In this document: piece after piece, positions 34,006 through 48,000 of the stretch
Numbering within the stretch: position 1 is the stretch's first letter
Layout: the number at the start of each line of letters is the position of its first letter
Assembly: GCA_015227615.1 (NCBI GenBank)
Contig: JAALGZ010000009.1
Coordinates: 434,001 to 498,000, forward strand
Source: Labyrinthula sp. Ha
Taxonomy: Eukaryota; Sar; Bigyra; Labyrinthulida; Labyrinthulaceae
Length of the DNA: 64,000 nucleotides
Direction of reading: 5' to 3'
The notes under the pieces: generated by a model
What the model was told of the DNA's origin: nothing
Database searches by the model: none
Seen by the model: the letters and a program-made list of their open reading frames with translations, nothing else
Program-made: the position numbers and the translations under genes

Positions 34006-37000
34006 ATCATCCACAAAATGTAATAGCATATTGCTCCTCACTAGCCTTATGTTTGCCACCCTTCCTAATCGATATAACCTCCAAAATAATAACTAAAAAT
34101 AAAGCAACAAATATGTTCTTGGTGTTCATACTTCATGGTGGGTACTATACTTGCTAAGGGGGTATTTTTTTCTCAAGTATCTCATTAGAGTGTTCTGCCT
34201 CTACTATTGCGGAACTTAATACTTAGTTACCTTGGAAAGTAAAAATTTTGGCAACAATATTGCTTTTTAACACCTTTGAGCTCAAAAAACTTTCAAGTTA
34301 TTTTCATCTGGTATATGCTGTTTAAGATCAGAATCCCTTTATCGCTTTTGACCCTATATTAACATTCTCTCTGAAAGTGATATAATAGTTACCGAGTTGA
34401 AACCCTAAATACTACTTTATCCACAAGAGATAGTTCTAAACCTTATATCAACTTCATTTCTTATAGCTCGCGCCTTAGCATATCGTTTTTTTTATTTGTG
34501 TAAACTGTTTTTGTTCTACCCCTAATAAGAATAACAATAGTATATTTATTGTTAGCAAAGTTAGTCAAATTTAGCATTATTCTTCTATATTTTCCAAATA
34601 AAAGTATTTAGTTCAAATCAAGGTGTACTATTCTTTCAGTCGTACCCCCATCCCCTGCCATCATTGTTTTCCTTCGGCATTTGCAATATTTTCTACCATA
34701 AGCCTCATATTGCACTATACCGATAAAAAGATTGCATATCTTTTGTGTTTAACCTAACAGTAAAAGTAGCATATTCTAGTTTAATCATAACTTTATTAAC
34801 TACCTTTTCCTTCCTCGCTATATAGTTCTCAAAGTCATTATTGAACAATATGAATTTCTGTCCAAGTTGTCAATAACAGTATCCCCTGAGGAACCAAATG
34901 TCCACATAAGTCTTAAATTCAGCTTTATTCTTATTTTTTATAGTTTGGATGGAATTCCATTTTCTGGTATACTTAAGTTCATAAATTTCCGCCTTTCTCA
35001 ATGGAGTTTCTGGCGCTTTGACGGGATATCCAGATAATTAGTTAACTGTGACTATAAAGTTTAGTCCAGCCATTATATAAAACTAATATTTTGTTTTCTG
35101 TAGTTACTGATATATAATTATTTTTAAACTAGTGTTTCCAAGAGCTTGTATTTAATTCTTAACTAGTAACGCTACAATTGCGTTGGACTTTCCAACTATT
35201 CACTTCTTGCGAATAATTTTAATTACTTCAGTTTTATTCTGCATCGCTCGTCGCTCACGGTATCTTCTTATATTGAACCCCCGGTAAGACTCAAACTTAC
35301 AAAATAATTCCTTTTTTTGGGTTTTAGTTATATATATATATTCTTCAAATTAATCTATTTTATTCTTTTCCGTGACATTAACTAGACTACCAACAAAAAT
35401 AATAACTATTAACACTAGATTCAAACCCCTTCTTATATACTGTAAAAACATCTCTTTTAGGCACAAAGTCTGAACTAATATAATTTGAAAACTATTGCGA
35501 CGGTCTGATACTAAATATACATGTATTCGTACATTTAATATGCTTACAGGCATTTCGTTATCCACTTCCTAGACTAAACATTGTGTTTAACATTGCCAGT
35601 CGACAATTATAACCACACAGTTCTTCGTAACGTTTCTCTAATAAAGGTATTCAATACACCGAGTTCGTGGATTTTACTTCCCTGTCTAATTCGATCTGAA
35701 AACCAGATTCTGATTAAAATTTCAAGTCATGCTGGAGAATCAAGCGCTAAATAGGCGACTAGGATAAGCACTTTGTACATTCCAGTTGATGTAATTCTGA
35801 ATTCGGTGGTATATTTCCACATTTCCTTTATTCGGATTAAAGTTACAAGTGGTAGCAATAGTTTTTATTATCTTAGTATATAGATACTCAGTAAGTCTCC
35901 CAATTGTTTCCCAGATTCTTACTCTGTTTCAGAATACTTCATTTGCTTTGTGTACATCATGTAAAAGTATAGTCTGAACATAGCTCATAAATGGTTTTGT
36001 GCCAGTCTGTACCTTAAAGATATATATATTTTTGATGGATTTCTTCTTTTAGTTCATCAAATTTATTACATCTGCAGCGGCTAAAGAAAAATAGGAAGTT
36101 TACGGAGGCAAACTTTGATACCTTAAATATTTTACTCTCAACTCATCTGTACTTGCTTTACAGTTATTTCCCAAAAGTATACAAACTCATCATCGCTAAT
36201 ATAATCGTGCTGGATAAACAATAATCCTATGTTACACGATAAAACTTCATATGTTTTGTTTCTAACGCTAATTTTAACTTATGTATGTTGTCTTTACTGG
36301 ATAGAGGTTCTAACTATGTAGCCTTTTTAACCTCGTATATTCGCTTTGAGGGAAGGTCAAGGTAGTATTGATCACTTAGTCTGTGTAAACTCTAACGGTG
36401 CTATAGTTCTATTTAGTTACTCTTACTCATAGTTTGAATAATTAATTTACCTTCTCTAATGCCAAATTTCTATGCTTTTAAATTTTAATTTATTCTCAAA
36501 GAGTAATTTAATTACCGACTATTCTTTTCTACATTAACATATCGGTTTTATATTCTATATTTAAACTCCAGAAGCACCAGTTCAATATATCTGGATTTGG
36601 TATTGCTTACGCATATAGCGTCATATCACAATTAAAACTCATTTCATCTACCCTCTTTCCAAGTAGAAACCGCATTATATATATACTTGGGTTTGATATC
36701 TTAACATTCCATTTTTTTCATAGAAGTTGAGGAACTGCATATAGTTTCCCGGGAAATTTACCTCACCTTTCCAGTAATATCAATTAACATCTGTATTTCT
36801 CTATTTCAAGTTTTTTTTAGATGCTTTTTCTGTTCACTTCATAGGCATCTCAAATTTATAGTTAAAATTAACGTAGACAGCGGCAACATGTCATTTGAAA
36901 CCTCTAGTAGATGTCGTACGTAACTCAATTATATACAACATTATTTTAGTAGCTCCTTTATTAATTCAACCAATAAAGAAACTTAATACTAGATATTTGT

Positions 37001-40000
37001 GTTGTTTCTGCTCTGAAAACTTTGCTGAATCACAACAAAAATATTCGATTTCTAGTATATATTCATAACTCTTTATGAGATAGTTACCTAAGTACCAAAG
37101 TCTTAAATAATAAGATGTAATAGTTCCATCCCCATAAGTATCAGTGAAACTGTTTTTTCTTTGATGTTATCCAGAAATTATGTTTTTTAGAGCACGGGGA
37201 TTAAGTTGATACTTTGAGGTTTATATCAGCAGTTTTATTAACTTTAAGCTTTATATGACTTTGCTTACACTTTTCACTGTGTCAACTTTAAATTAAAATG
37301 ACTCTTCATCCGATTTTATAGTCGGAGATATATTTGAAAATATGTTTACATATCTTTTATTTAAGTATTGGTCGCACCTTTCCATTATAACTGACTTTGG
37401 AGTTGACTTTATTTCTTAGTTGACCTGTTTCAATGTATCTTCTAACTATAAATAAGCAAACATAATCTACATATAGACTTTATTCAACGAGATAAACTTG
37501 AATTTTCTGTAAAAGAACATTATACGTTGCCAACCAAAATAGTTGTGTAATTGTTAGCTACTTCTTTGGCATTTAAAGTTTGAGATGGGGGTTACTCTGC
37601 TACTCATTCTAACTGGATGCGCGATAAAGCGCACCTTATAAGATTTTCAAAATTTTACTAATATAATAAGCTGGATCTCTATTAATAACACCCCGGGAGA
37701 GGTTCTACTTAATATGCAAATTGAATTTTCTATTGGTACATTTGATTGGTTTATTCTTGCTTCTTGTACATGGGTGGATAAACAAAATTTTCAATGGGCT
37801 TATATTCTATCTATGGGCTTAAATTTCCATCGGAGTTTTCTTTCACTTGATTCAAATATAAATAAGCTTTTCAACGATGTAAAATTAGTAATGCTTCTTC
37901 GGCTATTCATATTTCCACATTCAAAGCAATAGTCTAATTTGGCAGGAAACACTCTCTATCCAGTTCATATCACCCGAAATTAGATGGACCTAGTTGATAC
38001 CTTATTTCTAGTAATTGACCTCTTGTTCCTGTGGAGATCTTCCAGTTCTATCGTACTATTAAGTCTTAATTTGTTTTAGATTAAAGCTCTGCACTTACTT
38101 AATTTCAAGCATAAACTAGAAATAGAATTACAATTGGCCCATGCGTTCTGAAACTTTTGTGATCCGAGTTTATGATTTGATAAGTTTCTAATCAATTCTA
38201 TTTCTTACTTATAATTCGATATTCCTGCAAACTGCCAATATAATTAAGAACATTTCTTGTATGATTATACATACATATTCAGATTTTAAAAGTTTGCACG
38301 TCGCTTTTGCAAACCTTCTCTTACTATGTATTCTTGAATGTCTCTTCCAGGTTATTGCATAAATTGCCGGGGAAACCATCAATGTTCACGATATCCTGCA
38401 TATAACGCAATGGAGCTATCTCAGCCCCTATTAACAGGATAATCACTGCCTCTGACATTGCATATACAAACTTAATATCACATTTATTGAAATTATATTT
38501 ATTAAAGTAAATTTGGAACGTTAGCTACCATTTTCAGCAGGAACATATGTATTGATTATATTCTTGAATTACCTTAGGGGTGAAACCTTTTACTTTGAAA
38601 AAAGTGTTTTTTTAGCTCTATCATATGCAACGCTTAATTACTTTGTGTTTTTTTCAAGCCTGGGTTTTCACATTTCTTGGTAATCTTGGTATCTGCTATT
38701 ATTCATAATATCAACATTGTGGCTTCAATTATATAAATCATACACACTTTTAAATGTTAGCAACAAAATGGAAATAAAATACCATCTTCAACTCAAGAAT
38801 CACGTGTGTGTGCATTATTTTAACTCTTATGACTGGCCTTTATTTATACTTTTATTTTGCACAGTTTGTATTTTTTCTTGGATTTGTTGATATTTTCTTG
38901 TTCTGAGCAGGCAAATATTTATAGAGATAAGATAAATTAATTATGTTTAACTTCGACTTTGTGAAAAATATAGAGCTTTTTTTCTGTGACAAATTATTTT
39001 TTTAACTCGCTATATATAATTCTTAAAAAACCTTATCTCTCTTGAATATTGACGTTTTAGGATTTGTGTATCTTGAATAAGATAATACTTTCAGATATCT
39101 TGTTCAGGCTCTGAAGCTTCAGAAGATAAATAAAAATTTCTCAACGTTATATATCATGTGCTAAGCTGCAACTTAGCTTATTGTTTTTTGACCAAAGATA
39201 AACTCAATCTTCGTATTAGCATAAAGGGTTCGACAATGATGGATGTATAGGTAAAACTTGAATTGAAACACCCTTATAGATGAAACGTTTGTCTTTGGCT
39301 TTAGTCTCTAGAGTACGGATAAGCTTGGTTCTGCTTAAATATTGGTTTCAATTATTATATCATTCTTGTCATAATGACTTTATGAAAGATGTGGCTTAGT
39401 AGTTATTTCATTCGGTAGAATATACGATTAGTTATGACACCGAAATCCCTTTCATGGGAAATATTGTGGACACCTCGATATATACAGAGACTTGTTTACT
39501 ACTATTAAGCATAAACTACCTTAAGGTATGTCATTTTCTTCTAACGCTAAGCTCAGAGAGATCAAATGAAACGAGTCCTTACTTTAAACAGTCATAACTA
39601 CTTCAATGAAATTTATGAAAATCTAGTTCCCTCAGGAATTGGTTTATTAACCACAATAAATATTTAGTGTAGATACGGCTGAGGCATCTGTTAAAATGAA
39701 GGACAGATTTCATGCGGGAAATATCAGGAGATGTGTTTCGTTAAATCTAAGAATTTTCTGGTTGTCTCTTGCTCATAAACTTATATTTTACCTTTGTTGA
39801 AATATTTATTTGACTTTTAAATCTTCACTCTCTTTTTCTACATTGATTTTTGAGTCCATGTTATGATTCAAAGCCCCTAGAAGAATATATGTTCTTTTAA
39901 GTCAAGATATTGTGTTATGTTCCTCGTTTTACTGAGGAGTGGTACTTCAGTATGAGGAGTTACAAGATGACAAATATTAAATGGCATTGGGAACTGTTTA

Positions 40001-43000
40001 TTTAGCACTCTGTCTATGGTGTTAATAGTTATCACTTTTAGTCACTCTATTGTACTAAGCGCTAAATTGTGCTACATGGGCAGTACACAGACTTCCATAT
40101 TTAACTACTAGGGAAAAGTTAGGGTATATATCGGTCTCAATGTATTCTCAGGGATGTTTATTTAGATTGAACATAGTGTAACTACATTTCCTAATAAATA
40201 CTATCACTATTTCATATTCTATTTTAAAGGCATGGACAAATTTCATATTTTAGGTAGTTATTTTTTCACGTTTAATAATTAGAAATATTTGGGTTCAGTA
40301 AGGTAAATTTGAGAGTCCGACAACCTGGAAAGAGGTTTATTAGCTAAGCAGTTTCAATAGTAAACTAGCTTTCACAGAAGAAAAATCTTATGTTGAAATA
40401 GCGAATCATTTGTTGTGCGCAATACATACATCCCTCTAACTTATTGTATAGAACTAAACCAGCAATCGAGCCCATAAAAGTGAGTTTTATATCCGGTACA
40501 ACCAAGGTGATAAGAGAATTTATCACATGTGAATTCTCCGAGTGTCTTCCAAAGGTTAGGGAAATAGTTTTCATCCGAGAAATATGATCAGGAGGCTATC
40601 GTCGTTGGAAGGAAATAAGTCAACGCTAGTACTTAGCCAGAATTCTTAAATTTATAATGAAATTTCAAGGATAATTAAACCCCACTCAACCGCTCTACAG
40701 GAATTTGAAATATTAAAATGGAAACTTTGGTTGTCTCAATTGAAAAGTTTAGTTATGATCAGTTTTTGCCAGTAAACTATAAGTTTCTAGGCGAGGAATC
40801 TATATAGGCAAATAAGACTTATGTGAAGGTTCAACATTACATCAACCAACCAAGGGCATCAACAAGAAAATCCCAGGTTTCAGATAACACAGGATAGCAA
40901 CCAAACTCTTGGTATTTTCTGCAAATATGTAAACAGTTTTCATGCAAAGCCGACAGTTCTTTTTTTCAATTTAATTATTTACATGGGCATTATTTTAAAC
41001 ATATGTTAAGTTATTAGGTAAGATGTACTAGGTCTGTCTGATATTATCAAATTACTCATAAAATTATTATTTAGAATTGACCCACATATTATTGAAAATC
41101 TATAATTCTAACTTGAGTTTAATCTTGATTCTAAGAATAAGAAGACTAACTAATTCTTGTTTTTATCTAGCGTTCCATATTTTACATTGCTTTGAACTAA
41201 TTAGCTAGACCAAGTTGCCTGTTTTTGGGTAACCTAAGAAAAATGCATGGAACTTTCACGAAAGCTTTGTGAATTTAATCAGATGGTCCATGGACAGTCC
41301 CGTGTAGACTCTATTTGGGTCAAATGGTCGTGTTTTAGAGTCTGCAAATATTTTATAAGTGCAATTCTGCTTCTTGAGGAAAGTTGTGTATTAAACCTTT
41401 CGTTTGTTTATCATTTTCCATGCCAGAGTAGATTAAACATTTCAAACGACAAATGAGGAATATGAATTCCAAAGAAGAGAAAATCCGTACTACAAACTCT
41501 TTTCAATATGAGGTAAGTTTTGTAAATTACTATCAATTACGACCTCTAGTGCTATTCCTTGAAGAAAAATATTAACATTTTTGATGTGGAAATAAATTGA
41601 TATTACCAAGAAACAAGTAGAAGGTTCGATTATCAAGATTTTCTGCTCTTAATGTATTAATAACCTTAATAAATAGCAATCCAAAGATGCTGGAGACTTA
41701 GAAATAATCTTAAAGTAAAAAGTTTTCAGAAGTAATAATATTAAGAAAATTTAAAAGGCATATATACACCTATGGGCTTTACTCGGAAGTAAACATATAG
41801 AGCTAGCTAAAGGATGTGTCATGGTACCCGAAAAATCTGTATACTATCAACTCTGAGGAAAACTTAAGATGTGGACGGCATACATTCTTATCACAGTATG
41901 ATTAACATTAAGTACTATTTCATTTACACAAGTTAACGTTTGTTATTGTATATAAGAGAATTTGTTTCATTATGTGATATAATTTACGTAAGATAACGGA
42001 AAATGTGATAAAAACAGTAAGTATCCATACCTAGGAGTAAAGAATAGGAAAATTTTCTAATTGAAGAACTAAGGATTATCAAGGTACTGCTCGCTAAACA
42101 AAATATTTGGATAATTGAGGGTACTTAAAGCTAAGTCATAAAACCAATAGCTCTCAGCTAATTTCAGAAAGAGAATAACAGTCCTTACGCGTTAGACACA
42201 GGTAATTATTCTCTCAGAAATTGTCGTTGAGTTTCTCAATCCTAAATCTGTTAGAAATAAATAGTTCATCAGCTTAAGATTTTTAATTGATGCCTCATAA
42301 CTCTGTTAATGTGGAATAGAACCTTTCCCAGATTCGCTTACTCACTGTAAAATACTTCAAAAATTCTAATGAGTTCCAGATGAGGACTCGTTATGCAACC
42401 CTATCAACATCCTCCTGTATTTTGAGATATTCCCCATACTATATTTCTTCTTACTACTCTAACTCAAGATGAAACAGACTCGGCAAGAAAAACAAAAAAC
42501 TTCTTTGTTTGCATGAGATATAGTACTTATAACTAGATGAAAAATATTTCTATAATATAAGAATAACTACTGTGTTCAAGGATACAAGTCTCGCACTTTC
42601 ATGACTAAAATACTTCAAAACCCTACCTGTGATACAAGTTTTCAGTCAAAGTAGAAATATTTTCTTTAACTGGTCGAAACTCTCACTGAATCAACTTTCT
42701 TGTGCTTTTTTTGCTCTTGTAGCGGTAAAGCGAAAAAAGTAAATGGAAGATATGACTTTATAGTGATATGACTGACATTTCTGTGATAAAAAGCGATAAA
42801 AAATTCCAGCTTAACCTGTTGTTATTAAAAATTAACGAGGAAGTACCTTAGATAATAATAGAATCAGGTTTTGGAGTACTTGACAAATGGTAAGTTCAAT
42901 TTTAAATTTAATAAGGCTGAGTTTCGAGCCAAGTTGAGATAAATTTTTGTTGCAGTCGTTAATAGGAAGTTTCTCAAAGTTTCCTCGATAAGATTTAAAA

Positions 43001-44560
43001 AGAACCTTGTAGTAGCTATACGTTCATCTCATAGTATATTTGGAGAGAATAATATTACTTAGTATCGCGCATTCAGAAATATTTGACGTATAAAGGTATC
43101 CAAAGTTTCTAATATCATGGAAATATGCCAAACTGTTGAGAAGTCTATGCAAAATGCTCCAGTTGTCAGATTAACCTGTCTCTTATCAAAAATTTCCCAC
43201 GTTTTGGAGTTAGGAGGCTTAATTATGCTCTAAAGGAGAAATAAGTGAGACATTTCACCTATTCATGCTGATAACACCATCATTTTACAGCAATATAGAC
43301 TTTTATCTTCAGCAATGAAAACTTACCTAAAAATTTCAATGTCAAACTCTTTATTTTTTTCTTGCAGTATGCTGCCCCGAGCAATGATTTTTAGGATTAT
43401 AGCAAAACTGTGAGATTTTTTATTCTTCAGATGTGCAGATTTTGAAGATGTTATTTTTCTCAGTGAAGTTTAGCTCGGGTGCTCTTAATTATATGAGCAA
43501 TATTCTTAAAGAATACTTAGGAACTCAGGCTTGAGAAACTAATAGCATCTCAGAGAGAACAGATCATCTGTATAGTTGCTTTTGATCATGCTATGACTGA
43601 AGTTACACCTTCTTGAAGGTCAGTAAACACAGTGACACGAATCTCAGAAATCTGCGTTTCTTAAGATTCAAAGCACTCATCCTCATTACATAAACTAACT
43701 AAGCACCTGGTTTGAAAAGTTTTTCGATGCAGAACACCTTACAGGTGATTATATTGTATTACGGGAAAATTTTGTGACAAGAACTAACAGATGCATCATG
43801 TTTCAGTTTCAGTATTCATGCCCTAGAGACTTACCAGTTCTAATTCATATATAATTTTATGTTAGGCAGTATCAGGCTGAGATTGCAATATATTTAAGGC
43901 TTTGTTAAAGAGTTAAGAGTGCAATTTAGAGTATATAGTCATTAGACTCTATTTTTGAAGAAAACGTCCATACAATTATGACCATCCCGTAATATTAATT
44001 AACAAATAAAATTGTTTGGAATGAGGCTTAAGTCTAACGTGATAAATATACAGTTAACCACTTAGTGATGTTCAGTAACATTATCCTTCATTATCTTCTA
44101 TTTGCTACGAACTTATTGTCTTAAATTTTGAATATATTTTTCATCTTAACTGGCATATGTCTTCCAAAGCTCCAATTGTGCAGTATGTTTTTTCTTGAAC
44201 ATCATTAAGAAAGGCTTCTAAATTCTTATCACCTTAAAAACTTGATATAAAAACGGTTCGAAAGTACGGGATATTTTTTTCGAAGATAAATGTTGACGTG
44301 AAAAGATCAGAATAGTCATATTCCTTAAAGTTCTAAAATATAGAAGAATTTAAAAATAGCGGCTGGGAATATTTTTAGATGCTGTCTCACAAATGAAAAT
44401 TATGTTCTAAGCGAAAATTGAGAGACCTAATGAAAACCAAAGTTTCAGTTGAAATTGTTTATCAAGTAAATGTTTTAAGATCGTAAAAGCTTAGCTGAAA
44501 TATCATGCTTTCTGTTTCAACTGTTAATTCAGGATACAATAAGTGTTGTTTTGGTGGGAG

Positions 44561-44608
44561 TAACGGTAAGCCAAGTCACAACAAATCATACCCCAAAAGT
44601 TACCGTTA
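44561..44608. repeat. Inverted repeat TAACGGTAA...TTACCGTTA
   Basis: Nine-base perfect arms (44561-44569 and 44600-44608) separated by 30 bases, in the gene desert. Could form a hairpin; significance unknown. Confidence 0.5.
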
Positions 44609-45665
44609 AGCATGGTAAGAAAGCTTAGTGGAAGGTTGTGGAGTAGTGACAACTTTTCTGTCTCTTCGATTATTCCTGTGTCTAATAAGAGGTACTTATA
44701 GTATGGTTTAGCTAACTTCTAGGTAGCCACTTACGTTTTTCGGGAAGAAGATAGTTATGCGTACAAGAAAGAACCTTCATGAAGGACAGTTCACCTTGAC
44801 ATTAGAAGATGCACTTACCGGAAAGGCTCTGCCTTACTCTATTGAGACGAGAATTTACAAAACTTAATGGGTATAATATATAGTTATTGGTACGGACAAA
44901 GCCATAGCTCTCGCAGCGTCCTTCTTAATGTTGTTGAGCTACAAGCAAGAGGAATGCTAATTAGAATCCTGGATTTTTTTGCACTCGAGTTATGGCTAAA
45001 ATTAGAGATTCAGAGAAACCCACTAACTCTAGACAATAGTTGAAGTATATAGAAAACACGGACGTGCTAACTGCTAACGCTTGCAAGCACAGTTGAGTCT
45101 CCGCTTTTTCGTCCTATCAACACCACCGACTTGAGACAGAATTTAAGGGTACTGCAGCTACTTAAAATCTGGCATACACCTTTTCAATCCCCCTGAGTGA
45201 ACCTAGATCTGGCAATTAAACCTTATCAAGTTACTATAAACTACACATTACTAAAACTAAATTGTTTTTCTAAGTCTCCTTTTACCTTTGAAAGTTTGTA
45301 ATAGCTTGTAGAAGTGGTCACATATTGAGTTAATTTTAATAGTGGAGATGGAACTGGTTATCTAGTTAAAGAACGTTTGTTAAAGATCAAAACACAAAAA
45401 GAAATTTCAATAAAGATAACTTTCAACTAATGCAGAAATTTTAGAACAACTTAATTAGCAGGTGGGCGCTACAAGTACTTCAATGAAATTAATCTGACCC
45501 AGCTTGCCTGCAGCGTTGATTCGACTGCCAAATGCACCTATAAATCACAACAGGAAGAAGCGTCTTTTGCTCAATTTAGAAGTTGATACTGAACTTAACA
45601 GTGCACAAAATTAGACAGGTACTAGAGTTACGGAATAGAGATTGTAGTTTGCAATGACAAGGGAT

Positions 45666-46290
45666 ACCATGTGAGGAAAGCAATATCAAGACTCATTTGA
45701 TATCATCAAAAATTTTGGAGCTTTAATATTTTTTTGAGCTTCGACATTCCTCAAAGCATATTTCACTTTTCTTATGTATCATAGCTCCTCAAATGATAAT
45801 TAGGCCACATAACTCAAGAACATTCAGGGAATAAATGTGGTCATAATTGTATTTTCCGGAAATGGGTGTTGTCTTCAACGTTATTGTTGGCATAAAGCAT
45901 AACACGGATACACGAATGGGCCTTTGACAAAAGGTTTGTATTGCACTTTTGTCAGACCATTATTAACAATAATTCCAGTGGCACACCGGGTAAAATGATA
46001 GATGAAAAGAGACAGAACCAAGGTTTCGAAACACATGAAGTGGAGGAGAGCAATTGTACGATTCTGGAACGTCAAAACAGGGACCTAAAACTCAAAAGCT
46101 ATCAGAAACTAAAAGTGTCAAAATACGAAAAAATATGGTCTATAGTACCAAATCCTGAAATTATACTTGTGATAAGAGGAAAACTCACTCAAAGTGGCTA
46201 CAAAAACGCTCAATCTTACTCAAACTAAATTTAAAATCACTAAAAACTCATTTGATATAACATGATAATATCCAACTATAACCTAAACAA
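45666..46290 (-). repeat. Dispersed coding-like repeat, copy B
   Basis: A diverged copy of the segment at 32833-33260, in the same orientation. Shared landmarks in the same order are the 'TTCAGGGAATAAAT' block, a 'GATATCATNAAAAATTTT' block, the acceptor-like 'AATTTCAG' and the 'ACTCRTTTGATATA' block. The frame is broken in this copy, and it carries about 200 bp of extra DNA between the acceptor and the body. The peptide traces ('IYSLNVLEL', 'FEECRSSKK') match 'IYSLNIVGP' and 'FEEHKSPQE' of copy A. Confidence 0.45.
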
Positions 46291-46738
46291 TGAATAATAA
46301 AATTTCCTGGGGTTAACATAAAATAAAACTTCAAGTACATAAATGAAATTGGATACTTTCAATATTTTCAACAAGAGAATCCAAAACAAGATGTATTGAA
46401 AATATCATTCTATACTTAAACGAGATCATTATTTTGAAACGTGTTAAATTATACAAAACCATAAACTATGAGATACAGTTTAACTAAATAGTATCAATAT
46501 TTAACTGAACAGCAATATTTTCTATACGATAAATTGTCGTGTGACCACAAAAACTCGGTATTTACGTATAATACAACTGTATTTTATAATTACATAGGAA
46601 TTAAAGAACTAAAAGTCACAAACTAGCAGTCAAGAAAAACAATTGAGAAACTTGGTCATATAACTCTTTAAAAAATCAGTCTACTTTTGGAGAAGAAAGG
46701 AATTTAATAATATACAGGGCAAAATACTTATTTATAAT

Positions 46739-47866
46739 ATGAAACTTTTATCTAGCTCTCAATCTCCTCCTGTTTTATCACAAACTTTTGAAAAGCTTAC
46801 ATCGTTAGATGTTTTTCTCAGTTTTACAAAACGAAACAGTGAAGGAGTTATTTATTTTATTTTTTTCATATTTAGGTTCTTGTTTCAGAAAATATTGTCT
46901 CCCAAGAATGTTTTAATGTTTGGGTTTTTACAAGATGTAACAAGTTAAAATATCCAGCTGGTGCTTTTAAGAGAACAATCTCTTCCCACTTGCGAAGTGT
47001 AGATGGTCGTGCTGCTTTCCCTGCAGATGTAGAAACAAGTATTTTAACAAAGTTTCGACAAAAAGATGAACGAGGAATACCAATTGATCCCTACTTTTTT
47101 CTTAAGAAACCAAACGCACCCAAACCAAGAAGAGGACCAAAAAATTTTGAATTTACTTTTCCTTATGGATATCATGAACAACGATGTGCAGCTCAAAATT
47201 CGAGTAATCAGAGTGAAACAGCAACTTTGCAAGTAGATATTTTACTTTTCTTTACTTTAGATAAGCAGCAGAAGACAAATGGGTTTAATCAATAGATTCT
47301 TACCACCTGATATTTACAAAGATTTATCCAAGATTGCACATGTTGATGGTGATACTTTGAAATCACTGCACCATAATTGTAGGGGAACAAAATATAGTTT
47401 TTATCCTCCCGCTGTTGCTTATCTTCTTAGGTTCTTAATGAATACTTCATATTACTATTCTAATTCTTATGGTCGCCCAAACAAATCCGCACAACATTTT
47501 GAACCTGAAAGTATTTTTTTCTTTTTTCTTTTATCTTTAGCACCTGTGTATTTATTTAAATGTACTCCCACATTACAAGTATTTGATTTGGATCCCATAT
47601 TTATACAAAACTTTGGTATGATATATCATATATTTGATTTACATAAAAGTGCAACTCAGCATTTTGCATTTTCTTATTTTGCAAGTGGTGTTACAAAATC
47701 ATCGTCGGGATCTTTTTGGATTAGAGGTTTATTTTTATTTAATGGCACAGAATATCCTTGGAAAGGAACGTTTAGAAGTTGCAAAGATGGTGTAATAGAT
47801 TGTGCATTTCAAGTTGATCTTAACTCACCAGTTACAGAGCCTATTTTAAATCACTTGATTTTGTAG
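46739..47866 (+). CDS. Orphan protein of unknown function, four exons
   Basis: Exons 46739-46846, 46876-47232, 47261-47510 and 47541-47866. The introns are 29, 28 and 30 nt, and the protein has about 346 residues. The first donor is GTTATT. The 30-nt intron is stop-free, but its T-rich body and TTTAG end mark it as an intron. Visible features are a conserved-looking block 'SVDGRAAFPADVETSILTKF', a basic proline-rich stretch 'KKPNAPKPRRGPKNFEF', 'FYPPAVAYLLRFLMNTS', and a hydrophobic/aromatic C-terminal half with four cysteines. No signal peptide. I recognise no family. It is convergent with the recombinase-like gene (134 bp between stops) and sits isolated in a gene desert, so the pair could be one mobile unit or a lineage-specific pair. 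Confidence 0.65.
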
Positions 47867-48000
47867 TTTTTTTTTTACGAATAGAAACAGTAATTTAGTG
47901 GAGTTATTTTGTACATAATTTTATTTAACTATATTTTTTATTAATTCACGAGAATTCTTAACAAAGGAAATAAAAAGGTTTGGGTTAAAGAAACCAATAA

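Larger units (their letters stand above)
31641..46738. other. Fifteen-kilobase gene desert
   Basis: AT-rich DNA without a gene I can support. Contents worth noting are a coding-like segment at 32833-33115 (minus) with a diverged copy at 45666-46290, a short coding-like stretch at 33906-34005 (minus), (AT) runs near 35332, and an inverted repeat at 44561-44608. Short open frames such as 37714-37932 and 41247-41456 have no motif. Confidence 0.5.

Noticed and set aside
35272-35302. Second T-arm-like hairpin GTAAG-TTTGAGT-CTTAC (minus)
   Set aside because: A 5-bp stem with a near box B, but no other tRNA part; likely chance.
44758-44869. 36-codon frame with protein-like text (GQFTLTLEDALTGKALPYS)
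   Set aside because: Too short and isolated, with a stop soon upstream; chance cannot be excluded.
47700-47760. Possible 24-nt fourth intron in the orphan plus gene
   Set aside because: GTTTATT...CACAG is shorter than every other intron here and the sequence reads well as coding; left in the exon.
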